27,040 nt of DNA from Leptolinea sp. UBA4782 (GTDB taxonomy: Bacteria; Chloroflexota; Anaerolineae; Anaerolineales; Anaerolineaceae), in NCBI GenBank assembly GCA_002403095.1, contig DHHC01000001.1, forward strand, positions 88,126 to 115,165, written 5' to 3'. The position numbers and the translations under genes are program-made. The notes below the pieces were generated by a model that worked only from the letters and a program-made list of their open reading frames with translations, ran no database searches and was not told the origin of the DNA. Numbering within the stretch: position 1 is the first letter of the stretch; every line of letters starts with the position of its first letter. This document shows positions 16,635 to 23,578 of the stretch, one piece after another.

Positions 16635-17741
16635 CTATAAATACCGTTTTTCGCCACGGTCTTTGAGAATTTGGACTACATTGCGCACCTGTTGTGCATC
16701 TCTCCGGCTGCACACTAACAGTGCATCCCCGGTATCAATAACAATCATATTTTCCAACCCGATCGTTACAACCAGCCGTTCGCTGGAAGATGAATATACC
16801 ATCGATTTTGTTGTTCCTATATTAATGTAGTTCCCTTGCAATACTATATTCCCATTTTCGTCACCTGGCAAGACCTCAAAGAGAGATTCCCAGCTGCCTA
16901 CGTCATTCCACTCTAAATCAGGTACTGGTATCACTCCCACACGGCCGGCTTTTTCCATGATGCCGTAATCGATTGTCTGCGGTTTGATCAAAGGCCATTC
17001 ATGGCCTAATACAGCATCCTTCCGGCTGGTATTCCAGGCATCCCCGATAATATCCAGCTGGCGTGCAAGTTCCGGCATGTGCTGATGGAATTCTTCCAGG
17101 ATACGGTCAATCCGCCAGATGAACATGCCCGAATTCCAATCATGGTCCCCGGTTCGAATAAATTCTTCTGCCAGCTGGCGGGCGGGTTTCTCTTTGAATT
17201 GAGTTACTAGGTAACCAGGCATTCCTTCAGATTCCTGCAAGAAGTTACCGCGCTGGATGTACCCGTACCCTGTGGCAGGGAATGTAGGGGTTATTCCGAG
17301 AGTCATCAGGTACCCATCCTGTGCAAGGCTGCAGGCTGCTTTCAGGCTCTGCTGGAACTTAGGCACATTGGCAATGAAATGGTCAGCTGTTAAAACCACC
17401 ATGGTGCCTTCAGGGTCGCGTTTTTGAATTGCAATTGCAGCCAGGCCAACCACTGAAGCCGTTCCGCGCGGCATGGGCTCTATCAGGTAATTCTCCAGCG
17501 GGATCTGCGGTGCTTGTTTCTGCAGCACTGCTGACTGTTCAGCAATGGTGACAACCAGGATATTCATAGGATCAAACAGTCCTTCCAGGCGTTTTACTGC
17601 AAGCTGAAAAAGGGTGCCTTCATCAGTTAGCTGCAGTGTTTGCTTGGGGCTGTTTGAACGGGAAAGCGGCCACAGGCGAGTGCCGCCGCCGCCAGCCATA
17701 ATTACCGCGTAAAAGTGCTTATTCATCTGGTTCTGTGACAT
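16635..17741 (-). CDS. manC: Mannose-1-phosphate guanylyltransferase
   Basis: A nucleotidyltransferase of 368 residues from ATG 17741. Signature elements are YAVIMAGGGGTRLWPLSR (11-28), EPMPRGTA (88-95), TADH (118-121), TGYGYI (157-162), FKEKP (182-186) and WNSGMFIWR (202-210). It makes GDP-mannose from mannose-1-phosphate and GTP. It has only the short left-handed-helix tail and lacks the C-terminal phosphomannose isomerase domain of bifunctional ManC/AlgA. GGTGA lies five bases before ATG 17741; a GTG at 17750 and an ATG at 17726 are alternatives. The reading frame overlaps the end of dprA by 23 bases, so translation is probably coupled. Its product could feed the glycan genes at the start of the window. 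Confidence 0.94.
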   Translation of the reverse strand: MSQNQMNKHFYAVIMAGGGGTRLWPLSRSNSPKQTLQLTDEGTLFQLAVKRLEGLFDPMNILVVTIAEQSAVLQKQAPQIPLENYLIEPMPRGTASVVGLAAIAIQKRDPEGTMVVLTADHFIANVPKFQQSLKAACSLAQDGYLMTLGITPTFPATGYGYIQRGNFLQESEGMPGYLVTQFKEKPARQLAEEFIRTGDHDWNSGMFIWRIDRILEEFHQHMPELARQLDIIGDAWNTSRKDAVLGHEWPLIKPQTIDYGIMEKAGRVGVIPVPDLEWNDVGSWESLFEVLPGDENGNIVLQGNYINIGTTKSMVYSSSSERLVVTIGLENMIVIDTGDALLVCSRRDAQQVRNVVQILKDRGEKRYL

Positions 17742-18837
17742 ACAATTCACCCGGCTCCCTCAAAGAATAAACCATGCCCCCTTCATGATTGACCAAACCG
17801 CGTAATTCCATCATGGTTAATGCCGCAGAGATCTTTTCAATTCCCAATCCGCTGGCGGCAACCAGTTCATCGATATGCATCGACTGGCTGGTACCCATTA
17901 CCTGGACTAACCCGGCCTCTATTTCATTCTCCGGTTTGACCTTTTGTTGGGCGCTTTGCCGTTTCTTTGGGCTTAAGTTTAGCAGGTTTTCCAGGCTGGC
18001 CGGACCGGTGTAAGGAAATGCACCCTGGCTGATCAATCGGTTTGTGCCTTTGCATTGGGGAGCATAAATACTACCCGGCACTGCCATGACATCCCTTCCC
18101 TGTTCAACAGCAAAAGTGGCAGTAATCAATGCCCCGCTTGTTTCCCCTGCTTCTATGACGATCGTTACCTGGGACAAACCCGAAATAATCCGGTTGCGGG
18201 GAGGAAAATTCGCTGCATCGGGTTTTGTTCCCGGGGCATAATCACTGATCAACGCACCAGAACCGATGATCTGTTCAGCCAGTTTCATATGCTCTGCCGG
18301 ATAAACCTGCTCAACGCCGCATCCCAAAACTGCCAGCGTGCGCCCTCCATCCTGCAAGGCAGCCTGGTGGGCAATCCCATCCACACCGCGCGCCAGCCCG
18401 CTGACCACAGTGAACCCGTTTTGCACCAGGTGATGGATAATCTCTTCGGTGACCTGCCTGCCATATGCGGTAACTTTGCGTGTACCAACGACCGCCGCTG
18501 CCCGGTTATCTTCCGGCAGGATTTTCCCCCTCACATATAATACTGGTGGAGGCTGGTCAATTTCCTTCAATATGGCAGGGTAGTTTTCATCATTCCAGGT
18601 AAACACCTGGATATCATGCTTTTCGATCCATTCTGCCATTTTTTGCAGGTCTTTTGTAGACCGTACTTCCACCAGGCGGGCGGCAACTTTTTCACTCAAT
18701 CCTGCCTGCATAAGTGCATCAGCGGGCGCATTCCAGGCAGTTTTCAGGTCGCCAAAGTAATCCAAAAGGGCACGCAGCCTTACAGCTCCAATGCCCTTGA
18801 CCAGGTTTACCGCCACCCAGTAGATCTTATCTTCCAT
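17719..18837 (-). CDS. dprA: DNA-processing protein DprA
   Basis: A protein of 372 residues from ATG 18837, starting with a helix-hairpin-helix-like region (IYWVAVNLVKGIGAVRLRAL). The Rossmann core carries VVGTRKVTAYG (117-127), SGLARGVDGIAHQAA (146-160), LGCGVEQVYPAEH (171-183) and FPPRNRIISG (211-220). The C-terminal winged-helix region lies at about 300-360. DprA loads RecA on incoming single-stranded DNA during natural transformation and is also widespread in bacteria not known to be competent. GTG 18855 is an alternative start that would overlap rimM. The gene stands where trmD usually follows rimM. Confidence 0.95.
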   Translation of the reverse strand: MEDKIYWVAVNLVKGIGAVRLRALLDYFGDLKTAWNAPADALMQAGLSEKVAARLVEVRSTKDLQKMAEWIEKHDIQVFTWNDENYPAILKEIDQPPPVLYVRGKILPEDNRAAAVVGTRKVTAYGRQVTEEIIHHLVQNGFTVVSGLARGVDGIAHQAALQDGGRTLAVLGCGVEQVYPAEHMKLAEQIIGSGALISDYAPGTKPDAANFPPRNRIISGLSQVTIVIEAGETSGALITATFAVEQGRDVMAVPGSIYAPQCKGTNRLISQGAFPYTGPASLENLLNLSPKKRQSAQQKVKPENEIEAGLVQVMGTSQSMHIDELVAASGLGIEKISAALTMMELRGLVNHEGGMVYSLREPGELYVTEPDE

Positions 18838-18845
18838 GCCTGCAG

Positions 18846-19415
18846 TTAATCCCACTCTTGCGGTTTCAGGGTTATTGTATGCCCTTCCAGGTCAACCTTC
18901 TTAACCACCTCAGGTATTGCCGGCATTAACAATTCACTTCCATCCTCGCCGACCACTACATATACCGGGACTGCCCCCGTTTGGATGATCTCAGCCAGGA
19001 TTCCCAGCCGGGTTCCATCCGGGTCAAAGGCTGTCAGCCCTATCAGCTGGAAAAAGTAATACTGCCCTTCCGGTAAGGGAGGTACTTCGGCGGTGGGAAT
19101 GTAAGCCAGTTGATTGGAATACTGGGAAGCTGCATCGGGGGTGTCGAGGCCGAAAAACTTTATCAGCAGCATTTTATCGTGATCCCGGACTGTGGCTATC
19201 TCCATCGGAGTCTTCGGTCTTCCGATCAACAATGTCTTTCCCTCTTCGAAGTATTCCATACCATCTGAAAGCACTTCGAATACAATTTCGCCCCTGATAC
19301 CATGCGGCCTTCTCAGCCGCCCCACCTCTAAATACACAGGCTCGCCCGGTTTGAGCGAGCCTGTTTTGTTTACACTTTGTTCATCACCAGGCTGATTACT
19401 TTTCCTGGGGCTCAT
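18846..19415 (-). CDS. rimM: 16S rRNA processing protein RimM
   Basis: A 189-residue protein. After a polar leader of about 28 residues, the RimM N-terminal barrel begins YLEVGRLRRPHGIRGEI, the family signature. The PRC-barrel domain follows, with GQYYFFQLIGLTAFDPDG and the terminal LMPAIPEVVKKVDL. RimM binds S19 and the 30S head and helps late 30S maturation. Its ATG overlaps the khpA stop as ATGA. It is part of the conserved ffh-rpsP-khpA-rimM order. Confidence 0.95.
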   Translation of the reverse strand: MSPRKSNQPGDEQSVNKTGSLKPGEPVYLEVGRLRRPHGIRGEIVFEVLSDGMEYFEEGKTLLIGRPKTPMEIATVRDHDKMLLIKFFGLDTPDAASQYSNQLAYIPTAEVPPLPEGQYYFFQLIGLTAFDPDGTRLGILAEIIQTGAVPVYVVVGEDGSELLMPAIPEVVKKVDLEGHTITLKPQEWD

Positions 19416-19651
19416 CGTCCCTCAACAACATCCAGATTGACCTGTTTATTGTCTCGGGCAGCAGCTACCCGGAGCAGAACACGGATCGAATTGGCTACCC
19501 TTCCGGATTTACCAATGATCCTGCCCATATCTTCTTTGGCCACCTGTAATTCAAGGTTAACCTTGTTGCCAAAATCCCGGCTTTGTTTCACGCTTACCTC
19601 AGCTGGATTATCAACCAGGGCTGTGGCGATGTATTCAACTAACTCTTTCAT
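19412..19651 (-). CDS. khpA: Small KH-domain RNA-binding protein KhpA
   Basis: A 79-residue protein with one KH domain. The RNA-contact loop GKSG lies in MGRIIGKSGRVANSIRVLL (about 42-60), and the protein starts MKELVEYIATALVDNP, typical of this family. In Gram-positive bacteria KhpA pairs with KhpB and affects mRNA regulation and cell size. It is always found near rpsP and rimM, as here. The leader of about 65 bases between rpsP and khpA contains the hairpin described separately. Confidence 0.95.
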   Translation of the reverse strand: MKELVEYIATALVDNPAEVSVKQSRDFGNKVNLELQVAKEDMGRIIGKSGRVANSIRVLLRVAAARDNKQVNLDVVEGR

Positions 19652-19672
19652 AACGCACCGTCCTTTCCTGTA

Positions 19673-19704
19673 TGTGAACCTAAAGGATGCAGTCCCGGCT
19701 CACA
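19673..19704 (-). promoter_or_regulatory. Hairpin in the rpsP-khpA spacer of the operon mRNA
   Basis: Read on the minus strand, TGTGAGCC (19697-19704) pairs with GGTTCACA (19673-19680), using one G-U pair. An inner GGGA (19693-19696) pairs with TCCT (19684-19687) around a 5-base loop. On the plus strand the G-U pairs would be A-C mismatches, so the fold belongs to the operon mRNA. There is no T-run, so it is not a terminator; it may be a processing or stability site. Confidence 0.45.
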
Positions 19705-19716
19705 CCAGATAACAGA

Positions 19717-20061
19717 TTAATAACGGCGTGTTCGGTCGTCCACCTTGCGGTCTGCAAATGCCTGTCGCGATTCTTCCAGCAAAGTTTCCAGCTTTTCGCC
19801 AGCCTTGAAACGGGCATAGCGGTCGGTCAAACCGACGCTTTTGAACAGCTTGGCAACTGATTCACTCGGCTGAGCGCCTTTGCCTAACCATTCATAAACC
19901 TTGCCTTCATCAACCTCAAGGGTGAAGGGTTCTGTACGGGGATTGTAGGAACCTAAAATCTCCAGGAAGCGGCCATCTCGGGGGGCTTCTTTATCAGCTA
20001 CCATAATGCGGTATGTTGGTTGATTTCTCAAACCAGTCCTGCGTAAACGAATACGAACCAT
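19717..20061 (-). CDS. rpsP: 30S ribosomal protein S16
   Basis: A 114-residue protein with the S16 fold from the first residue: MVRIRLRRTGLRNQPTYRIM, then VADKEAPRDGRFLEILGSYNP. It is somewhat longer than the roughly 80-90-residue bacterial average because of a charged C-terminal tail (LETLLEESRQAFADRKVDDR). S16 binds the 16S rRNA 5' and central domains early in 30S assembly. GAGGAG lies about ten bases before the ATG. It is the second gene of the ffh operon. Confidence 0.97.
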   Translation of the reverse strand: MVRIRLRRTGLRNQPTYRIMVADKEAPRDGRFLEILGSYNPRTEPFTLEVDEGKVYEWLGKGAQPSESVAKLFKSVGLTDRYARFKAGEKLETLLEESRQAFADRKVDDRTRRY

Positions 20062-20105
20062 CGAACTATCTCCTCATAATTTACATGTATATTAATTTTC
20101 CAATT

Positions 20106-20178
20106 GGTGAAGGCTTCCAATTTTGCCGGTTGAGAGAGTGCGCCGAAGGAGCGCAGCCGGTGACCTGGAGCCTTTACC
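20106..20178. other. Compact folded element between ffh and rpsP, possible structured RNA
   Basis: GGTGAAGGCT plus CCA (20106-20115, 20117-20119) pairs with TGG plus AGCCTTTACC (20166-20178), giving 13 pairs with one bulged T. Inside are GCCGG (20125-20129) with CCGGT (20157-20161), and TGCGC (20139-20143) with GCGCA (20151-20155) around a 7-base loop. Two pairs are G-U on the plus strand and A-C mismatches on the minus strand, which favours a plus-strand RNA of about 73 bases, antisense to the ffh end. A leader element of the ffh-rpsP mRNA remains possible. It does not match tRNA, SRP RNA or a full glycine aptamer. Confidence 0.4.
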
Positions 20179-21496
20179 CAAACAAGCGGGATAAACCTTT
20201 CCCGCCTGACGATTGAATTGTCTTCATCATCCGCTGTGTATCTCGGTACTGTTTGATCAAGCGGTTGACATCCTGCACTTCAAGTCCGCTGCCGCGCGCA
20301 ATGCGCCGGCGGCGGCTGGCGTTAAGTATATCCGGATTTCGTTTTTCTTGCACGGTCATCGAGTTAATGATTGCTTCAGTTTTCTTAAGCTGGCGTTCAG
20401 CATCCTTTGGATCCACGGCTTTGGCAACCTGCCCCATACTTCCGGGAAGCATTTCCAGTATCTGCGAGATAGGGCCCATCTTCCGCACCTGGCGCAGCTG
20501 GTTGGCGAAATCTTCCAGCGTAAATCTTCCGCTCGCCATTTTCCTGGCCTGCTGCTGTGCTTCATCTGCATCAAATGCTGCTTCGGCTTTTTCAATCAGC
20601 CCAATTACATCGCCCATGCCGAGAATGCGTGAAGCCAGCCTGGCGGGATCGTAGACTTCCAGGGCATCAATGCCTTCACCGGTTCCAAGGTACTTAATCG
20701 GTACACCGGTAACCTGGCGGACCGAAATTGCAGCGCCGCCGCGGGCATCGCCATCCATCTTGGTAAAAATTAAGCCGCTAATCGATACGGATTTCTTAAA
20801 CCCTTCGGCTACTTGCAGCGCTGTTTGACCAATCATAGCGTCGACCACCAGCAATGTTTCAGCAATGGGAGATTTCTTTGCCACTGCAGCCAGTTCATCC
20901 ATTAATTCCTGGTCCAACTGGGAACGGCCGGCAGTATCTGCAATCACAATGGTATAGCCGCCTTTTTGTGCCTGGTCAAATGCTTTCTTGATCAAATCGG
21001 GAGGTTTGACACCCTGTTCAAAAGCCACCGGGATGCCGGTTTTCTCGCCCAGGGTTTGCAGCTGTTTGACAGCAGCCGGACGGTAGGGATCGGCTGCCAC
21101 CAGCATTACCCTCTCCCCTTGCGAGCGCAATAATTTCCCCAGCTTGGCTGAAGCAGTCGTTTTTCCCGAACCCTGCAGGCCTACCAGCACGATCAGCCTG
21201 GGTTTGACACCAGCCAGGTTAAGCTTTCCCGGCTCTCCCAGGGTGGTGATCAATTCCTCATGGACAATCTTGATAACCTGCTGGGCAGGGTTAAGTGCCT
21301 TGGAAATCTCAGCCCCGATAGCCCTTTCCCTTATGCGGTTGATAAAATCCTTTACCACACTGTAATGGACATCAGCTTCCAGAAGCGCAAGGCGCACCTC
21401 GCGCAGAGACGCGTCCACATCCGCTTCGGAGAGTTTCCCTCTGCGGCGCAGGTTCTGGAAGATCGTGGTCAGTCGGTCAGAAAGGTTTTCAAACAT
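20174..21496 (-). CDS. ffh: Signal recognition particle protein Ffh
   Basis: An SRP54 GTPase of 440 residues from ATG 21496. The N domain helix bundle starts MFENLSDRL. The G domain carries GLQGSGKTT (106-114), DPYRPAA (136-142), an IADTAGR segment and GTGEGIDAL. The M domain includes GRFTLEDFANQLRQV and the RNA-binding RRRRIARGSG with DVNRLIKQY. It binds signal peptides at the ribosome together with the SRP RNA. The frame extends to GTG 21538, but the predicted promoter starts transcription near 21540, so the internal ATG (or ATG 21511) is the real start. First gene of the minus-strand operon. Confidence 0.96.
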   Translation of the reverse strand: MFENLSDRLTTIFQNLRRRGKLSEADVDASLREVRLALLEADVHYSVVKDFINRIRERAIGAEISKALNPAQQVIKIVHEELITTLGEPGKLNLAGVKPRLIVLVGLQGSGKTTASAKLGKLLRSQGERVMLVAADPYRPAAVKQLQTLGEKTGIPVAFEQGVKPPDLIKKAFDQAQKGGYTIVIADTAGRSQLDQELMDELAAVAKKSPIAETLLVVDAMIGQTALQVAEGFKKSVSISGLIFTKMDGDARGGAAISVRQVTGVPIKYLGTGEGIDALEVYDPARLASRILGMGDVIGLIEKAEAAFDADEAQQQARKMASGRFTLEDFANQLRQVRKMGPISQILEMLPGSMGQVAKAVDPKDAERQLKKTEAIINSMTVQEKRNPDILNASRRRRIARGSGLEVQDVNRLIKQYRDTQRMMKTIQSSGGKGLSRLFG

Positions 21497-21546
21497 TCCT
21501 TTATCCACCATAGAAAACAACCCTGCCGGGGCAGGCACAGCATCTC

Positions 21547-21575
21547 ATTTTAGCCGACATGCTGGTTATGGTCAA
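21547..21575 (-). promoter_or_regulatory. Near-consensus promoter of the ffh-topA operon
   Basis: On the minus strand, TTGACC (21570-21575) is followed after exactly 17 bases by TAAAAT (21547-21552). Transcription would start near 21540, giving a leader of about 45 bases to the ffh ATG at 21496. It is the best-matching promoter in the window and reads away from degV. Confidence 0.8.
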
Positions 21576-21662
21576 GATAATAGTTTTACGGCCGGCGGTG
21601 CCTGGAATTATTGGAAACTTTTTCTGGTTTTTCGGGTTATAGGCTCTAAAGGAGTATTCCCT

Positions 21663-22520
21663 ATGAGCAAAGTCGCGATCATAACAGACAGTACTTCATA
21701 TATTCCAGCCAACATGCTTGAAAGCCTGCCTGTATCAGTAGTCCCCTTGCAGGTGATTTTCGGTCATGATGTCTTCTTAGATAACGTAACTATCCATCCC
21801 GAAGAATTCTATACCCGCCTGCAGACAAGCAAGGTAAACCCTTCCACTTCTCAACCATCACCAGAAACATTCAAACACCTGTACCTGAAGCTGCTGGATG
21901 ACGGCTTTGATGTGCTCACCATTGTGATCTCGTCCAAATTATCCGGGACAATGGATTCTGCCCTGCAAGCCCAGGCTGAGTTGCCTGGTGCCCCGGTCGA
22001 GGTTCTGGATACCTGGTCCACCAGTATGGCAATGGGCTACCTCGTCCTGACAGTTGCCAGGGCTGCCGCGCAAGGCGCCACCCTGCATGAATGCAAGACC
22101 CTCGCGGAGATGGGAAGGGAGAAAATCGGGGCGCTTTTCACCGTCAGTACACTCGAATACTTGCACCGTGGAGGGCGTATCGGCGGGGCTGCCGCCTTCC
22201 TTGGAACAACCCTCGACCTGAAACCCATCCTAACCTTGAAGGAAGGCAAAATTGAGGCTATGGAGCGGGTCCGTACCCTTTCAAAAGCTACAGACAGGCT
22301 GGTGGATATCTTCCTCGCACGTGCAAACGGACATAAAACTATCAGGCTGGGGTTCTTGCATGCAAAGGCAAAAGAAGAAGCTACGGCTTTGATGGAAAAA
22401 GTACATGCACGCATCCCCTCAAGCATGATTAGCGAATCAATCCTGGCTGAATTCAGCCCTGTCATCGGCACCCACACTGGCCCCGGTACGATCGGGATAG
22501 CTTATATGCTGGGAATGTAA
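21663..22520 (+). CDS. DegV-family fatty-acid-binding protein, copy 1
   Basis: A DegV protein of 285 residues. It has the N-terminal ITDSTSYIP (7-15), the hallmark TSQPSPE (62-68), the SGTMDSALQA region, then STLEYLHRGGRIGGAAAFLG and the C-terminal SPVIGTHTGPGTIGIAY. DegV/FakB proteins hold a fatty acid and, in many Firmicutes, present it to the FakA kinase for phospholipid synthesis; no FakA is in the window. AAGGAG lies eight bases before the ATG; the frame extends 66 codons further upstream but without family similarity. It is followed by a terminator and then by a second copy of equal length, about half of whose residues are identical over the first 70 positions. No clear promoter was found upstream. 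Confidence 0.93.
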   Translation: MSKVAIITDSTSYIPANMLESLPVSVVPLQVIFGHDVFLDNVTIHPEEFYTRLQTSKVNPSTSQPSPETFKHLYLKLLDDGFDVLTIVISSKLSGTMDSALQAQAELPGAPVEVLDTWSTSMAMGYLVLTVARAAAQGATLHECKTLAEMGREKIGALFTVSTLEYLHRGGRIGGAAAFLGTTLDLKPILTLKEGKIEAMERVRTLSKATDRLVDIFLARANGHKTIRLGFLHAKAKEEATALMEKVHARIPSSMISESILAEFSPVIGTHTGPGTIGIAYMLGM

Positions 22521-22527
22521 CTTACAC

Positions 22528-22558
22528 GGGTGCTGGATGATCCAGCACCCTTTTATTT
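22528..22558 (+). terminator. Intrinsic terminator after degV copy 1
   Basis: GGGTGCTGGA (22528-22537) and TCCAGCACCC (22541-22550) make a perfect 10-bp stem with a 3-base loop, followed by TTTTATTT. It ends the first degV transcript and so separates the two paralogues. Confidence 0.92.
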
Positions 22559-22591
22559 ATATCACCAGGAACAATGTTTTAAGATAAAATA

Positions 22592-22597
22592 TATAAT
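22592..22597 (+). promoter_or_regulatory. Probable -10 element for degV copy 2
   Basis: A perfect TATAAT lies in an AT-rich stretch downstream of the first degV terminator and about 27 bases before the ATG at 22624. The -35 position (GAACAA at 17 spacing) is poor. A separate promoter is expected because a strong terminator sits just upstream. Confidence 0.45.
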
Positions 22598-22623
22598 ATT
22601 GGTAGTCAAAAATGGAGGGCTCA

Positions 22624-23481
22624 ATGGGAAAAGTAGCAGTTGTGACTGACAGTACCGCATATATGCCGATCGAATTGACAAAAGACCTGCCGGTTTACAC
22701 GGTGCCATTGCACCTGGTTATCGATAATGAAATGTTCCAGGATGGGGTAACAATGCAACCGGATGCATTCTACACATTGCAGCAAGAAAGCAATGTGGTA
22801 CCTACCACCTCACAGCCCTCTCCCGAGGAGTTCAAGGATCAATTCTCAAAACTTTGTGCAATGGGATACGATGTGATCTGCATTGTGATTTCCTCAGGTA
22901 TGTCTGGTACCTTCAATTCAGCCGAACAAGCCCGGTTGGCCTTGCCGGAAGCTAACATAAATGTGGTGGATTCAAAGCTGACAAGCATGGGGCTGGGTTT
23001 CCCAGTAATCATAGTAGCGCAGGCGGCCAAAGATGGCGCCAGCCTGCAGGAGTGCACTGCCCTGGCAGAGCAAGCATGCAGACAATCTGGAGCAATTTTT
23101 ACCGTTAGCACTTTAAAGTACCTGCATCTTGGCGGGCGCATCAATTCGGCATCAGCCTTTCTTGGCACTGCCTTGAACCTTAAACCCATCCTGGAGCTGC
23201 GGGGTGGCAAGATCGAAGCCATGGAACGCGTCCGAACTTATTCAAAAGCACTTGACCGCCTGGCAGATATCCTCTTGGAACGGTCTGCAGGGCACAGCAC
23301 CATACGACTTGGTTACCTCCTGGCAAAAACCATGGAAGAAGCAAAAATCCTTGACGAGAAGATTCACAGCAAAGTGGATTCGAACAAGATCATTCAGACG
23401 GTGTTTGTAGATATCAGCCCGGTTATTGGCGCACACACTGGTCCAGGTACACTGGGGGTGGCTTACTCGTTTGACCTGTAA
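22624..23481 (+). CDS. DegV-family fatty-acid-binding protein, copy 2
   Basis: Again 285 residues, alignable with copy 1 without gaps over the start. It has VVTDSTAYMP (6-15), TSQPSPEEF (62-70), SSGMSGTFNSAEQA, STLKYLHLGGRINSASAFLG and SPVIGAHTGPGTLGVAY. The ligand-pocket segments differ from copy 1 (for example VIDNEMFQDG against VIFGHDVFLD), so a different fatty-acid preference is possible. The start is ATG 22624 with GGAGGG four bases upstream; an in-frame ATG at 22612 overlaps that ribosome site and is rejected. It has its own terminator downstream. Confidence 0.93.
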   Translation: MGKVAVVTDSTAYMPIELTKDLPVYTVPLHLVIDNEMFQDGVTMQPDAFYTLQQESNVVPTTSQPSPEEFKDQFSKLCAMGYDVICIVISSGMSGTFNSAEQARLALPEANINVVDSKLTSMGLGFPVIIVAQAAKDGASLQECTALAEQACRQSGAIFTVSTLKYLHLGGRINSASAFLGTALNLKPILELRGGKIEAMERVRTYSKALDRLADILLERSAGHSTIRLGYLLAKTMEEAKILDEKIHSKVDSNKIIQTVFVDISPVIGAHTGPGTLGVAYSFDL

Positions 23482-23502
23482 AAACCCTGATTATAAAATT
23501 GA

Positions 23503-23537
23503 GGGTGCAGTCATTTGAACTGCACCCTTTTGTTTTT
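23503..23537 (+). terminator. Intrinsic terminator after degV copy 2
   Basis: GGGTGCAGT (23503-23511) and ACTGCACCC (23519-23527) form a 9-bp stem with a 7-base loop, followed by TTTTGTTTTT. The outer six bases of the stem are the same as in the terminator after copy 1. Confidence 0.9.
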
Positions 23538-23578
23538 GGTAAAATTGATTAACATTCTACTGCAAAGAAGGCCATTCC

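Noticed and set aside
20125..20161. Glycine riboswitch or SRP RNA
   Set aside because: Only a 13-base core resembles the glycine aptamer; the paired GGAGAG/CTCTCC-type strands are absent and no plus-strand gene follows. The SRP GGAA loop and AGCAGC bulge are also missing.
20180..20205. Hairpin GCGGGA/TCCCGC at the ffh 3' end as a terminator
   Set aside because: It lies inside the ffh coding sequence, is only 6 bp and has no real T-run; rpsP follows in the same operon.
21497..21538. Upstream in-frame GTG start for ffh, adding 14 residues
   Set aside because: The predicted transcription start is near 21540, leaving no leader, and the family begins at MFENLSDRL; ATG 21496 is preferred.
21576..21662. 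Promoter for degV copy 1
   Set aside because: Several weak candidates (TTTACG/TTATTG, TTGGAA/TTATAG) exist, but none has both good boxes and proper spacing.
23515..23545. TTGAAC-N19-TAAAAT promoter for the DUF1015 gene
   Set aside because: The boxes are good but the spacing is 19 and the -35 lies within the terminator stem-loop, so it was not listed as a feature.
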